From CANKHA01 sp034668825 (GTDB lineage: Bacteria > Pseudomonadota > Alphaproteobacteria > Rhizobiales > Xanthobacteraceae), in assembly GCA_034668825.1 (NCBI GenBank), contig JAXDOR010000184.1, positions 1-12,359 on the forward strand: a stretch of DNA of 12,359 bases, read 5' to 3'. A program made the position numbers and the translations under genes. Below the pieces are notes generated by a model. The model was not told the origin of the DNA. It ran no database searches and saw only the letters and a program-made list of their open reading frames with translations. Positions 1 through 7,044 of the stretch are shown in pieces. Position 1 is the first letter of the stretch. Every line of letters begins with the position of its first letter.

Positions 1-224
1 GTGCTACGCGCACTGAGATATTCCAGCGTGATGCCAAAGCGCGCCTTGAACGCGGCCGGCAACGCGTGCCGCACTTGCGTGTCCGGAGGGCCGGCCACCA
101 CGACCTTGCCCTCGGTTCGCGCTGCGCCGAGCGTCTCGTCCCACATCTTCTGCCAATCGGAGGATTGCGCCGCCGCGTACGGCGCGGACATTGTCAACAT
201 CAGCAGGACGATAATTTTCATCAT
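1..224 (-). CDS. ABC-type solute-binding protein, N-terminal part (runs off left edge)
   Basis: Only the first 74 or so codons are in the window; the frame stays open to base 1. The protein starts with a short signal peptide (MMKIIVLLMLTMSAPYAAAQ, cleavage probably near AAA-Q), followed by a stretch rich in W, K and E (SSDWQKMWDETLGAARTEGK) and then a beta-strand and helix (VVVAGPPDT, LPAAFKARFGITLEYL). This is how periplasmic family-1 or iron-type extracellular solute-binding proteins begin, where the first domain opens by measuring the substrate cleft. The start lies 30 bp downstream of the cupin gene stop on the same strand, so it is probably the last visible gene of the catabolic operon and may deliver its substrate to a permease encoded outside the window. 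The ligand cannot be told from this fragment. The ATG at 222-224 was taken as start; the next codon is also ATG. Confidence 0.72.
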   Translation of the reverse strand, partial: MMKIIVLLMLTMSAPYAAAQSSDWQKMWDETLGAARTEGKVVVAGPPDTQVRHALPAAFKARFGITLEYLSARS

Positions 225-254
225 CGCGGTCTCAGGCCAACATGTGACGATGCC

Positions 255-1337
255 CTAAGCACCAATCACCGCGTCCATACGGCTCTCGACGCCATGCTTG
301 GCCAATGCTTGCTCGAACATCCGGCGTATCTGCGGATCTTCGTCCCGGTACTCGATTTGGTCGCCGCCGCCTTTGACGCTCTCATCGACGCCATAGGCTT
401 TCGCTCCCCAGGGCCGGGGATGTTTCCGGCCGCCCGCGCGCAGCGCCAGATAACGCGCCGGTGTCGGCCCGGTGTTGAAATGCTGATGAAACCAGTGCTC
501 CGGCGGCACGATGACGCTGCCGTCGCGCCACTCGAAGCGTTGCGGCGGCGATCCCTCCGGCCACATCAGCGAATAACCTTCGCCGCCGATGATGATGACG
601 TGAGCGCCGGGGCCGTGCCGGTGCGCCTTCTTGTAAGTGCCGACGGGAAACTGCGAGATATGCGCGCCCATGGAATTTTCGGCCAGCTCGATCATGATAT
701 TGCTGCCGCCGGCACCGCGCTTTTCCCACGAGAAGACGGGCAGGGTGCGCACGTCAGGAATGAAATTCGTATCCCAGACGTGTCGATCCCTGAGCTGATA
801 GGCTTCGCCTTTGCCGGAAAAACTATCGGGATCGGAGCTAAACCGGTCATTGAAAGGGAAGGGGTTGTTCAGCATGAAGTCGAGATTGCGGAACAGATTG
901 AACAGCGGCGGCGCTGAGGTCACCGCGAAAAGCCGGGCTGGCTTGGTGCCGCTGCCGTTGAAATGCTGCCGCCAGGTATTGAGTGGCGGCGAAAATAGGC
1001 TGCCTTCGTTCCATTCAAACGTTATTTTCTTGTTGTCGTCATTCCAGATCGATGTTGAACCGTGGCCTTCGACAACGAAAACGGCTTCCTCGAACAGCAG
1101 CCGTTGCGGCTTCAGGCTTTTGCCTGGATCGATTTCGCACAGATAGGCATCATTGATTTCGCCGGTGCCGATCAGGTTGAGAAAAGCGCCACTGCCGCCT
1201 TTCCACTCCCATGGCGCGAGTTCGACCTTGCGCAGGTCTTCGATATAGAACTCGCGAAGGATCGGAATGCCATGCCCTTCGGTCCATTTCTGGTAAGCCG
1301 TTTTGCCGCCAAGCTCGATCTTCTGGCCTTCAATCAT
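255..1337 (-). CDS. Bicupin-domain protein (gentisate-dioxygenase-like fold)
   Basis: A 360-aa protein with two cupin barrels. The C-terminal barrel has a recognisable metal site: motif 1 is G233-x5-H239-R-H241 followed by H246 where the family usually has Glu, and motif 2 is G273-x5-P-P-E-H with H284 and H286. The N-terminal barrel (about residues 65-140) lacks the HxH pair (PQRLLFEEAVFVVEG) and is probably structural. Proteins of this build occur next to Rieske oxygenases and are variously labelled cupin or ethanolamine ammonia-lyase-activating protein; the latter label is unlikely to be functional here. The ATG lies only 3 bp beyond the stop of the Rieske gene, so the two are almost certainly cotranscribed and translationally coupled. 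A role in handling or ring-opening the oxygenase product is inference. The reaction is unknown. Confidence 0.82.
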   Translation of the reverse strand: MIEGQKIELGGKTAYQKWTEGHGIPILREFYIEDLRKVELAPWEWKGGSGAFLNLIGTGEINDAYLCEIDPGKSLKPQRLLFEEAVFVVEGHGSTSIWNDDNKKITFEWNEGSLFSPPLNTWRQHFNGSGTKPARLFAVTSAPPLFNLFRNLDFMLNNPFPFNDRFSSDPDSFSGKGEAYQLRDRHVWDTNFIPDVRTLPVFSWEKRGAGGSNIMIELAENSMGAHISQFPVGTYKKAHRHGPGAHVIIIGGEGYSLMWPEGSPPQRFEWRDGSVIVPPEHWFHQHFNTGPTPARYLALRAGGRKHPRPWGAKAYGVDESVKGGGDQIEYRDEDPQIRRMFEQALAKHGVESRMDAVIGA

Positions 1338-1340
1338 CGG

Positions 1341-2540
1341 CTACGACGCTTGGGCATGCACCGTCCTTGTAGGGCGATATAAACCGATCATTTCATTGAC
1401 GACATCAAAGTCGATGATCTGGTTTTTAGCCGGATCGCGGATGATGCCCATCGGCTCGCCGCCGGCGCGGACAATGTTGATCTGTTCCATCAGCAATCGG
1501 CGAAACATGACGATGCCTCGATCGCCATAACCCAGATGTTCCATGAGGCGGTCTTCGATCGGTCCCTGCGTTTCCCAGGCCATCGCATCCTGCGCGGAAA
1601 CGATGTCCAGGTAATATTCGCCTTCCGGATTTTTCAGCGGGCGATACTCGTAGGGCGGGTCCTGATCCGCTGGCGAGCGATCCGTTACGGAGGGGATGAA
1701 GTTGACGCGATAGACTTGCGTGTGAGTGTCATCGAGAGGCACGCGAATTTGAATATTGTGTCGGTATCTGCCGTTCCTGACGCCGCGATCCGCGGGAGAC
1801 ACGTGGCGCAGCATCGTCGGAAACACCAACGGATGCTCATCCACGCGTGGCGGGTCGGACGGATTCTTTCCCGGCGTCGTGCGCCGTTTAATGATGCCGT
1901 GTTCGAATGGGATGAACTCATGTTCCTCATTATACTTGCCGAGCTCTCTCCCGAGGGCGGCGGTCTCGCCATGCAGCCAATAGAGATGCGAGGGATCGAC
2001 TGAGTTCTCCATCGGCAATAGCCAGTTGCAATCGATCACCGACTCGACGGTGATCCAACGCTTGCCGTCCTCGCGGGCCAGACAGTCCCAGCGCGGCAGC
2101 AGCGGTACCGGCTCGGGACCCATATAGGCGAACAGCAGCCCGGCAAGTTTTTGCACCGGATAAGCCGGCTGGCGGATTTCGTTTTTATAAGCGCTGCCCG
2201 GCGGCTCTGCCGGCTGCTCGATGCACTGGCCGCTCAGATCGTATTTCCAGCCGTGATAGGGGCAGCGGATGCCTTCGTCATCGACCCGGCCATAAGCAAG
2301 CGACGCCAACCGATGCCGGCATTGCTCGGCGACCAATCCGTAGCGCGGTTGCGTTTCACCGGAACGGAGCGGCATACGGAACACGGCGAGCTTCTCGCCG
2401 AGCAGCGTGACCGCCTTGATCGGTTTTTCTTCGGTAAGTTCTCCGGCCACCGCTACGGGATGCCAGTAACGCCGCAGCAATTCTCCGGCGGGCGTGCCAG
2501 GGCCAACGCGTGTCAGGGCCTCGTTGTCTGCTTCTCGCAT
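1341..2540 (-). CDS. Rieske [2Fe-2S] ring-hydroxylating oxygenase, alpha subunit
   Basis: The 399-aa protein has the full Rieske signature C74-x-H76-x16-C93-x2-H96 (within CRHRLASLAYG and CPYHGWKYD). After it comes the mononuclear iron site, with D182-x2-H185-x4-H190 (NSVDPSHLYWLHG); D318 in the QDAMAWETQG segment is the likely third ligand. Length and order match phthalate-4,5-dioxygenase-type and other single-component-alpha oxygenases. The enzyme should hydroxylate an aromatic or related substrate in the cytoplasm, using electrons from a reductase. No reductase or ferredoxin gene is visible, so the partner must be encoded elsewhere. It sits between an RraA-family gene (97 bp upstream) and the cupin gene (3 bp downstream) on the same strand. 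The ATG at 2538-2540 lies in a small inverted repeat, TTCTC/GAGAA, that could fold over the start. The substrate cannot be assigned. Confidence 0.9.
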   Translation of the reverse strand: MREADNEALTRVGPGTPAGELLRRYWHPVAVAGELTEEKPIKAVTLLGEKLAVFRMPLRSGETQPRYGLVAEQCRHRLASLAYGRVDDEGIRCPYHGWKYDLSGQCIEQPAEPPGSAYKNEIRQPAYPVQKLAGLLFAYMGPEPVPLLPRWDCLAREDGKRWITVESVIDCNWLLPMENSVDPSHLYWLHGETAALGRELGKYNEEHEFIPFEHGIIKRRTTPGKNPSDPPRVDEHPLVFPTMLRHVSPADRGVRNGRYRHNIQIRVPLDDTHTQVYRVNFIPSVTDRSPADQDPPYEYRPLKNPEGEYYLDIVSAQDAMAWETQGPIEDRLMEHLGYGDRGIVMFRRLLMEQINIVRAGGEPMGIIRDPAKNQIIDFDVVNEMIGLYRPTRTVHAQAS

Positions 2541-2637
2541 AGTGAGAAAAGCCCCACTTGGTTGCGACTTAAGTATAGCCGCATACCTCGTCGTTCAGCA
2601 ATCGATCTACTCACGCTGCTGTCCGGGAGCATCCGCA

Positions 2638-3309
2638 TTATTTCTCTTTGTCTTTATTCAGCATGGCTTCATAGCCCAGGCTTTCCATCACTTCGACGAC
2701 GGAACGGCCGCTGCGAATGGCTTCTCCCATCTTTGCTTCCCGGTCCGCGAGCGCCTCGGCCTGCGCGATCACTTCCTGTTCCTTCTCGAGCGGGATAAAA
2801 ACCACGCCGCTGCCGTCCGCGATGACGAGATCACCGGGGTGCACCTGCACGCCGGCAAATTGAATCTCCTCGTTATAAGACTGCTGCATGATGCGGCCGC
2901 GTGCGGTCACCTGCACTGCCGCGCGCGCATAAACCGGGAACTGCAGATCGCGGCTCTCATCGATGTCGCGGCAGGCGCCGTCAACAATCACGCCACCCAG
3001 CTTTTTAACCTGCGCGGCCAAGGACAACAGCCCACCCCACGCCGCCACATCAATGCGGCCGCCATTATCGACGACGATTACATCCGTCGGCGTGGCGGCA
3101 TGGATCGCAGGCGTGCATAAATGCTGCTTCGGTTTTTCCAGTCCCGCTGGTTTGATCTTGACGGTGACGCAGCGTCCGACAATGCGCGGGCACGGCCACA
3201 ACGGCCGGATGCCGATCACGGCACCTTTCAAGCCCAAACGATCAAGTGCATCCGATACGGCGCAGGTATCGAGCTTGCCAAGCCGGGTAATCGCTTCGTC
3301 TGAAATCAT
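2638..3309 (-). CDS. RraA-family aldolase/decarboxylase (HMG/CHA aldolase-like)
   Basis: A 223-aa protein with the family active-site signature G93-x20-R114-D115 (WGGLLSLAAQ then GVIVDGACRD), and an N-terminal helix DTCAVSDALDRLGLKG typical of RraA/LigK-type proteins. In this superfamily the Arg-Asp pair binds a divalent metal and pyruvate enolate. Members either cleave 4-hydroxy-4-methyl-2-oxoglutarate or 4-carboxy-4-hydroxy-2-oxoadipate to pyruvate, or (true RraA) bind RNase E. The C-terminal extension after the core (about residues 165-223, Lys/Glu-rich) is usual for the aldolase branch. As first gene of a run with a Rieske oxygenase and a cupin protein, a lower-pathway aldolase role is more likely than RNase E inhibition. 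It is divergent from the MFS gene, with a 159-bp shared upstream region. No strong ribosome site is seen before the ATG. Confidence 0.85.
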   Translation of the reverse strand: MISDEAITRLGKLDTCAVSDALDRLGLKGAVIGIRPLWPCPRIVGRCVTVKIKPAGLEKPKQHLCTPAIHAATPTDVIVVDNGGRIDVAAWGGLLSLAAQVKKLGGVIVDGACRDIDESRDLQFPVYARAAVQVTARGRIMQQSYNEEIQFAGVQVHPGDLVIADGSGVVFIPLEKEQEVIAQAEALADREAKMGEAIRSGRSVVEVMESLGYEAMLNKDKEK

Positions 3310-3341
3310 GTTTGCTGCTCTAGCTACTGCCAGCTCGGTGA

Positions 3342-3370
3342 TTGACTGCGCTGAAGGGCAAGCTTATCAC
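3342..3370 (+). promoter_or_regulatory. Possible sigma-70-like promoter for the MFS gene
   Basis: In the divergent region between the RraA and MFS genes, TTGACT (3342-3347) is followed after exactly 17 bp by TATCAC (3365-3370). The -35 matches the consensus at 5 of 6 positions and the -10 at 4 of 6. It would give a leader of about 90 nt before the MFS start at 3469. Such matches occur by chance, and no operator is evident, so this is only a candidate. Confidence 0.28.
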
Positions 3371-3468
3371 GCCTTTCTGCCACGATAAAAAACGGAAAGT
3401 TCTATGGCCGCATCCATAGCCATTAACATCAACCGGCTTTCGCACAAAACCTCGATCTCACAAGCATA

Positions 3469-4755
3469 ATGAAGAGAACCCCGACGCGCCTTCGCCTGCC
3501 TGCCGGCCTGGTGGCTTTGCGCGAACGTAACTTCGTTCTCTATGTCGTCGGCCAATTCACCTCGCAGCTCGGCAGTTGGATCGAGATGACGGCGGTGAGC
3601 TGGATACTCTATGAGATGACGAACTCCCCCTTGCTGCTGGGGCTAAGCGGCCTGTTCCGCGCCACGCCGATGATTGTGCTGGCTTTGTTCGGTGGCGCTA
3701 TCGCGGATCGCGTGCCGCGGCGACTGCTGCTGTTACTTACTGAATCGACGATGATGATTGCATCGTTGGTCATGGGGCTGTTAGCGGCAACAGACCGACT
3801 GCAATTCTGGCATCTTTATCTTCTGAGTGTCGTCAGCGGAACGCTGTCGGCCTTCTCCGTCCCCTCGCGCCACGCGCTCTTCGCCGGCCTGGTGCCGCGC
3901 TCGTCGATGCAAAGTGCGGTCACGTTCAATTCGGTGGCCGTGCGCAGCGGCGGCTTCATCGGCCCGTCGATTGCCGGGCTGGCCTTGGCCTTCGGCGGCT
4001 ATTCCCTTCCGTTTTTTCTCAATGCAGTGAGCTTTTTGGGGATGCTGCTGGCGCTGGTAACGATGCGCCTACCGCGTTCCAAGGCCGATGCGACGCTGCC
4101 GCGTTCCAGCTTGAGACGCGGCATGACGGAAGGCGTGGAATTCGTTTGGCGCAGCCCCATGCTCAAGGTCGCCTTGGGCTTGGAAATCGCGACTGGGCTG
4201 TTCGGTCATAACAGCGCGCTCATTACTATTCTCGCGCGTGACGTTCTCGGCGCCGGGCCGGAAGGCCTGGGCTTGCTGCTCAGCGCCATTGGCGCCGGAG
4301 CGTTTTTAGGCATGGGCCTATTGGTGGCCTTCAACGTCGAGCGCCACGGGCGCCTGATCCTGATTGTCGGCGCCGCGTACACGATACTTTGGGCGGCGGT
4401 CGGGTTGTCGCCATGGCTTTGGCTGTCGGCCGTCCTTTTATTTGCCGTAGGCACCGCCGATGGTGTTTGGTCGGTGATGCGCAACACCTTGGCACAGTTG
4501 GTAGTGACGGATGCGTTGCGCGGGCGTGTAATGTCGGTGGTGATGGTTGTGACTCGCGGCAGCGCTCAGCTCGGACGCGTGCAAAGTGGCCTGCTGGTCG
4601 GTCTGATCGGGGCGCCTGCCGCCGTGTTGGTGGGAGCAGGGATTATCGGCGCGGCTGTTTTGCGTTCGTGGCGGGTGGGTATGTCGGATTTGAGCGGCAA
4701 GCACGCCGCGCCTGTCTCGGACAATGACGTGGTCGATCCGGACGCGGTTTCTTAG
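3469..4755 (+). CDS. MFS exporter, EntS/DHA3-like (MFS_3)
   Basis: A 428-aa membrane protein with about 12 hydrophobic segments in two six-helix halves, separated by a basic cytoplasmic loop (RLPRSKADATLPRSSLRRG, near residues 200-220). The loop between helices 2 and 3 carries the MFS motif A remnant (GGAIADRVPRRLL). The opening, with a short basic tail then RNFVLYVVGQFTSQLGSWIE, is typical of the DHA3/EntS branch, which exports drugs or siderophores such as enterobactin by proton antiport. The substrate is not readable from sequence. It stands alone on plus, divergent from the catabolic operon and about 200 bp upstream of the quorum-sensing block. It could belong to either, or to neither; export of a diaminobutyrate-derived product is speculation. 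The ribosome site before the ATG is weak. The last 20 residues are hydrophilic. Confidence 0.86.
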   Translation: MKRTPTRLRLPAGLVALRERNFVLYVVGQFTSQLGSWIEMTAVSWILYEMTNSPLLLGLSGLFRATPMIVLALFGGAIADRVPRRLLLLLTESTMMIASLVMGLLAATDRLQFWHLYLLSVVSGTLSAFSVPSRHALFAGLVPRSSMQSAVTFNSVAVRSGGFIGPSIAGLALAFGGYSLPFFLNAVSFLGMLLALVTMRLPRSKADATLPRSSLRRGMTEGVEFVWRSPMLKVALGLEIATGLFGHNSALITILARDVLGAGPEGLGLLLSAIGAGAFLGMGLLVAFNVERHGRLILIVGAAYTILWAAVGLSPWLWLSAVLLFAVGTADGVWSVMRNTLAQLVVTDALRGRVMSVVMVVTRGSAQLGRVQSGLLVGLIGAPAAVLVGAGIIGAAVLRSWRVGMSDLSGKHAAPVSDNDVVDPDAVS

Positions 4756-4797
4756 CAAGAGTTTAAGCCGCGTTATTTTGGCGCGCGCTCCCATGCG

Positions 4798-4812
4798 CCT
4801 GACCGGGTCAGG
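4798..4812. repeat. Perfect 15-bp palindrome (TGACC/GGTCA core)
   Basis: CCTGACC-G-GGTCAGG is a perfect dyad with 7-bp arms about a single central base. It lies 43 bp after the MFS stop codon and 35 bp before the first lux-box-like element. It could be an operator for a second regulator, or a remnant of an extragenic repeat. It is too short, and has no T-run behind it, for a convincing intrinsic terminator. Confidence 0.5.
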
Positions 4813-4847
4813 TCCCCTAAATCCGGAAAAACCAATGGGAATTAGCA

Positions 4848-4867
4848 TCCTAGGCAAGAGCCTAGTT
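4848..4867 (+). promoter_or_regulatory. lux-box-like operator 1, upstream of the 135-aa gene
   Basis: TCCTAGG-N6-CCTAGTT is a 20-bp element whose inner arms CTAGG/CCTAG are a perfect dyad over a 6-bp spacer. It matches the element in front of luxI (7045-7064) at 16 of 20 positions, including the whole right half GCCTAGTT. Length, symmetry and position fit a binding site for a dimeric LuxR-type protein, presumably the receptor encoded at 6318. It sits 84 bp upstream of the 4952 start. With LuxR sites usually centred near -42, transcription would begin around 4900, leaving a leader of about 50 nt. Confidence 0.68.
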
Positions 4868-4951
4868 GTCCGGGGGTCCGCTTTGGACGTCAATTGCTCG
4901 ACATATCTTATGGTTCACGATGACCAGTTCATCGTTAGTGCTGGGGGCAAT

Positions 4952-5359
4952 ATGGACAAAAGGTCGAAGCACCAACCCGCCACGCGAGCAAAAACGAAGC
5001 TCGGTCTCGAACAATCCGATATTTTCGCTCTGCTCCAACTGCTGCTGTCGGCGAGGATTTCGGCGGAAAGTGACAGCGAAGATGGGATCTGCGCTAAACT
5101 CATCGAACAATGCATTTTGCATCTGATGAGAACGCATTGTCTTTCCCAATCTGACGTTGGCTTATGCCTGACGTCCGCGGAAGTTATCCCGCGTTTAGCT
5201 CTCTTGCACGTCCTTACCTATGCCCGGCTTGAGCTGTTGCGTGCTCTCGACGATCGGTTTTGCGCCGACCTTTTGGAACAGTGCATTTCCCAACTCACGG
5301 ACGACTACCGCGTTCCTCCGGCCATTTCGGTAGAAGCCGTGCCGCGGGTTTCTCACTAA
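4952..5359 (+). CDS. Uncharacterised 135-aa protein with internal duplication, first gene of the quorum-sensing block
   Basis: I do not recognise this protein. The frame is open from further upstream (4724), but the ATG at 4952 is preferred: it has a G-rich ribosome site (GGGGG, 4943-4947, spacing 4) and lies after the lux-box-like element. After a basic N-terminus (MDKRSKHQPATRAKTK) the rest is mostly helical and is built from two units. ALLQLLLSAR...CAKLIEQCI and ALLHVLTYAR...CADLLEQCI align over 30 residues without gaps at 14 identities, including both Cys positions. There is no signal peptide or membrane segment, so it should be cytoplasmic. It is followed 51 bp later by the AidH-like hydrolase on the same strand and is probably cotranscribed with it. 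A role as a helical adaptor or as an antiactivator of the LuxR protein is conceivable, by analogy of position only. There is no visible similarity to TraM. Confidence 0.66.
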   Translation: MDKRSKHQPATRAKTKLGLEQSDIFALLQLLLSARISAESDSEDGICAKLIEQCILHLMRTHCLSQSDVGLCLTSAEVIPRLALLHVLTYARLELLRALDDRFCADLLEQCISQLTDDYRVPPAISVEAVPRVSH

Positions 5360-5410
5360 GGTTCATCCACCGTAAGAATCGCCGCGGTTTGGAATTGGCA
5401 GAATCCCGCG

Positions 5411-6409
5411 ATGTTTCGAACGCAACAAATACAAATCGCGAATACGCGGATTTCTGCCATCATTGAATCTGGCTCGAATTGTCCGGTCGTTTTTCTCCAT
5501 GGAAATTCGTCGGCCAAGGATGTCTGGATTCATCAGATCGCTTTGTTACAGCAGCACGGGCATGCGATCTTAGCGCCGGATCTGCCGGGCCATGGTCAGT
5601 CAGAAAACTCTCCGACGCCGGAACTCACCTACAGTTTTCCGGGCTATGCCGCAGTAATCAGCAGCTTGCTTGATACGACAGGCTGGAACTCTGTGGATGT
5701 GGTGGGATGGTCGCTGGGCGGTCACATCGGTTTGGAGCTATTGGCGACCGACCAGCGGGTTCGCTCGCTTCTTATTGTTGGAACGCCGCCGGCCCGGCCT
5801 TCCCTGGAAGCGTTGGAGCAGGCTTTTCATGCCACAGAAACGATGGAACTCGCCGGTAAAAAGCACTTCAATGAGGCGGATGCGCTTGCCTATGGTACCG
5901 CGATGATGGGCGGCGAGGAGCATCTGGCGCCGCGGCTATTGGCAAACGTCCAGCGCACGGATGGCGAAGCGAGACGGTTTTTGTTCGCAAGTGCGCTCCG
6001 CGGCGTCGGTACGGACCAACGTGAGACCGTCGAAACAGTCGACAAGCCGCTTTGCGTGGTCCATGGCGAAAAGGAACCCTTTGTGCGCCTCGATTACTTA
6101 CAGTCGCTGAAATATTGTGCACTTTGGAATGGCCGCATCCATTTGATCCCTGGAGCTGGTCACGCCCCGCATTGGCAGTGTCCTAATGCCTTCAACACGG
6201 TGTTATTAGACTTTCTGCAGTTTGCAAAAACATCTCAATCACCGACTAATTTCCCATTGCCAATCCACCTCGGGTCGCGCGATAGTTGTCGGAACGATGT
6301 AACAGCTCCCGGAGGAGATGTTGCGTTTCGAAGACTACGTCGAGAAGAGCCGCCAAGCCAAGACGGTTGCCGAGCTAGCCCGGCAATACGGCGGCGCCAT
6401 AGCCGCTGA
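5411..6409 (+). CDS. Alpha/beta hydrolase, AidH-like N-acyl-homoserine lactonase; abnormal C-terminal tail
   Basis: The first 273 residues form a complete alpha/beta hydrolase: oxyanion segment HGNSS (30-34), strand APDLPGHGQS, nucleophile elbow GWSLGG with Ser101, acid Glu222 in HGEKEPFVRLD, and His251 in GAGHAPHW. The use of Glu instead of Asp, and the segments GHIGLEL, GTPP, MELAGKKHF, RTDGEARR and PFVRLD, closely follow AidH from Ochrobactrum, an AHL lactonase. As I recall, AidH has the triad Ser102-Glu219-His248 and a substrate-contacting Tyr160; Tyr161 here aligns with it. The likely reaction is hydrolysis of the homoserine lactone ring, which inactivates the signal. The last 59 residues are Arg/Pro-rich, unlike the family, and run 92 bp into luxR in another frame. 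One extra A in the A5 run at 6226-6230 would give a 279-aa protein ending at TAA 6247-6249, so a frameshift or sequencing error is possible. The ribosome site is weak. Confidence 0.8.
   Translation: MFRTQQIQIANTRISAIIESGSNCPVVFLHGNSSAKDVWIHQIALLQQHGHAILAPDLPGHGQSENSPTPELTYSFPGYAAVISSLLDTTGWNSVDVVGWSLGGHIGLELLATDQRVRSLLIVGTPPARPSLEALEQAFHATETMELAGKKHFNEADALAYGTAMMGGEEHLAPRLLANVQRTDGEARRFLFASALRGVGTDQRETVETVDKPLCVVHGEKEPFVRLDYLQSLKYCALWNGRIHLIPGAGHAPHWQCPNAFNTVLLDFLQFAKTSQSPTNFPLPIHLGSRDSCRNDVTAPGGDVAFRRLRREEPPSQDGCRASPAIRRRHSR
6311..6317 (+). promoter_or_regulatory. Ribosome binding site of luxR (start ambiguous)
   Basis: GGAGGAG directly abuts the ATG at 6318. That leaves only 2 bases between GGAGG and ATG, which is short. 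The following codon, TTG at 6321, is in the same frame and has a spacing of 5. The real start may therefore be TTG 6321, one residue shorter. Confidence 0.6.
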
Positions 6410-7034
6410 AGGCTATGAGAATTGCATCCTAACCTCGCTTCGCGGCCAAAAGGTGGGGCACGTAGCGTGGTTCGACTTCCCTGACGGATACGCGAACGCC
6501 TATATTGAACAGCGCTGGGAACGGGTCGATCCGGTCTTGGCGTGCTCGCTTCGCGCGCCCCGGCCGTTTTACTGGAGCGACGTGGTCGAAAAGACAAAGC
6601 TTTCGGACGCGCAACTGGACTTCATGCATGGATGCCAAGACCTACAAGTGCATTCAGGCGTCGTATTCCCGTTTCACGGCCCCGGTCACCGGCTTGATGT
6701 CTTGAGCATCAGCAAACGGGTTGCTGAGCCGCCTAACAAAGAACGGTCCAGCCTGCTGCATGCCCTGAGCACGCAGACCTGGAGCAGGTATCTGGAACTA
6801 TCCGAGGATCAGCTTTTCCTGGAGCCGGAGGGTGTCGCCACCCTCACTCCCCGAGAGCTGGAAATTCTGCGCTGGTGTAAAGATGGGAAAACGCGCCCGG
6901 AAATTGGCGACATTCTTTCCATCTCGCACAAAACTGTGGAATTTCATCTCTGCAATCTGATGAACAAGCTTGGCGCCAGCAACCAGATCACGGCCGTCGT
7001 CATTGGGATTCAACGCGGTTTGATCGCACTTTAG
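6318..7034 (+). CDS. luxR: LuxR-family autoinducer-binding transcriptional regulator
   Basis: A 238-aa protein with an N-terminal autoinducer-binding domain (about 15-160) and a C-terminal LuxR/FixJ helix-turn-helix (about 172-238). Signal-site residues of the TraR/LuxR family are mostly kept: Tyr62, Asp71-Pro72, Trp86 and Gly114. The position of TraR Trp57, which contacts the lactone carbonyl, is Tyr58 instead. The DNA-binding domain is intact (TLTPRELEILRWCKDGKT, then ISHKTVEFHLCNLMNKLGA). It should bind an AHL in the cytoplasm and act as a dimer on the two 20-bp dyads at 4848-4867 and 7045-7064. The gene begins inside the abnormal tail of the hydrolase gene and ends 10 bp before the second dyad, so it sits between its own presumed targets. 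A degenerate version of the dyad at 6267-6287 may allow autoregulation. Confidence 0.93.
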   Translation: MLRFEDYVEKSRQAKTVAELARQYGGAIAAEGYENCILTSLRGQKVGHVAWFDFPDGYANAYIEQRWERVDPVLACSLRAPRPFYWSDVVEKTKLSDAQLDFMHGCQDLQVHSGVVFPFHGPGHRLDVLSISKRVAEPPNKERSSLLHALSTQTWSRYLELSEDQLFLEPEGVATLTPRELEILRWCKDGKTRPEIGDILSISHKTVEFHLCNLMNKLGASNQITAVVIGIQRGLIAL

Positions 7035-7044
7035 CCAAAAACCC

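Noticed and set aside
66..917. Plus-strand 283-aa frame across the cupin gene
   Set aside because: It lies antisense to a well-supported cupin gene and has the Arg/His/Asp-rich make-up of a shadow frame.
4798..4830. Intrinsic terminator after the MFS gene
   Set aside because: The stem is short with a one-base centre and no T-run follows it.
4724..4951. N-terminal extension of the 135-aa gene to 211 aa from ATG 4724
   Set aside because: It would overlap the MFS gene end and run through both the palindrome and the lux-box-like site. ATG 4952 has a good ribosome site and the upstream residues look non-coding.
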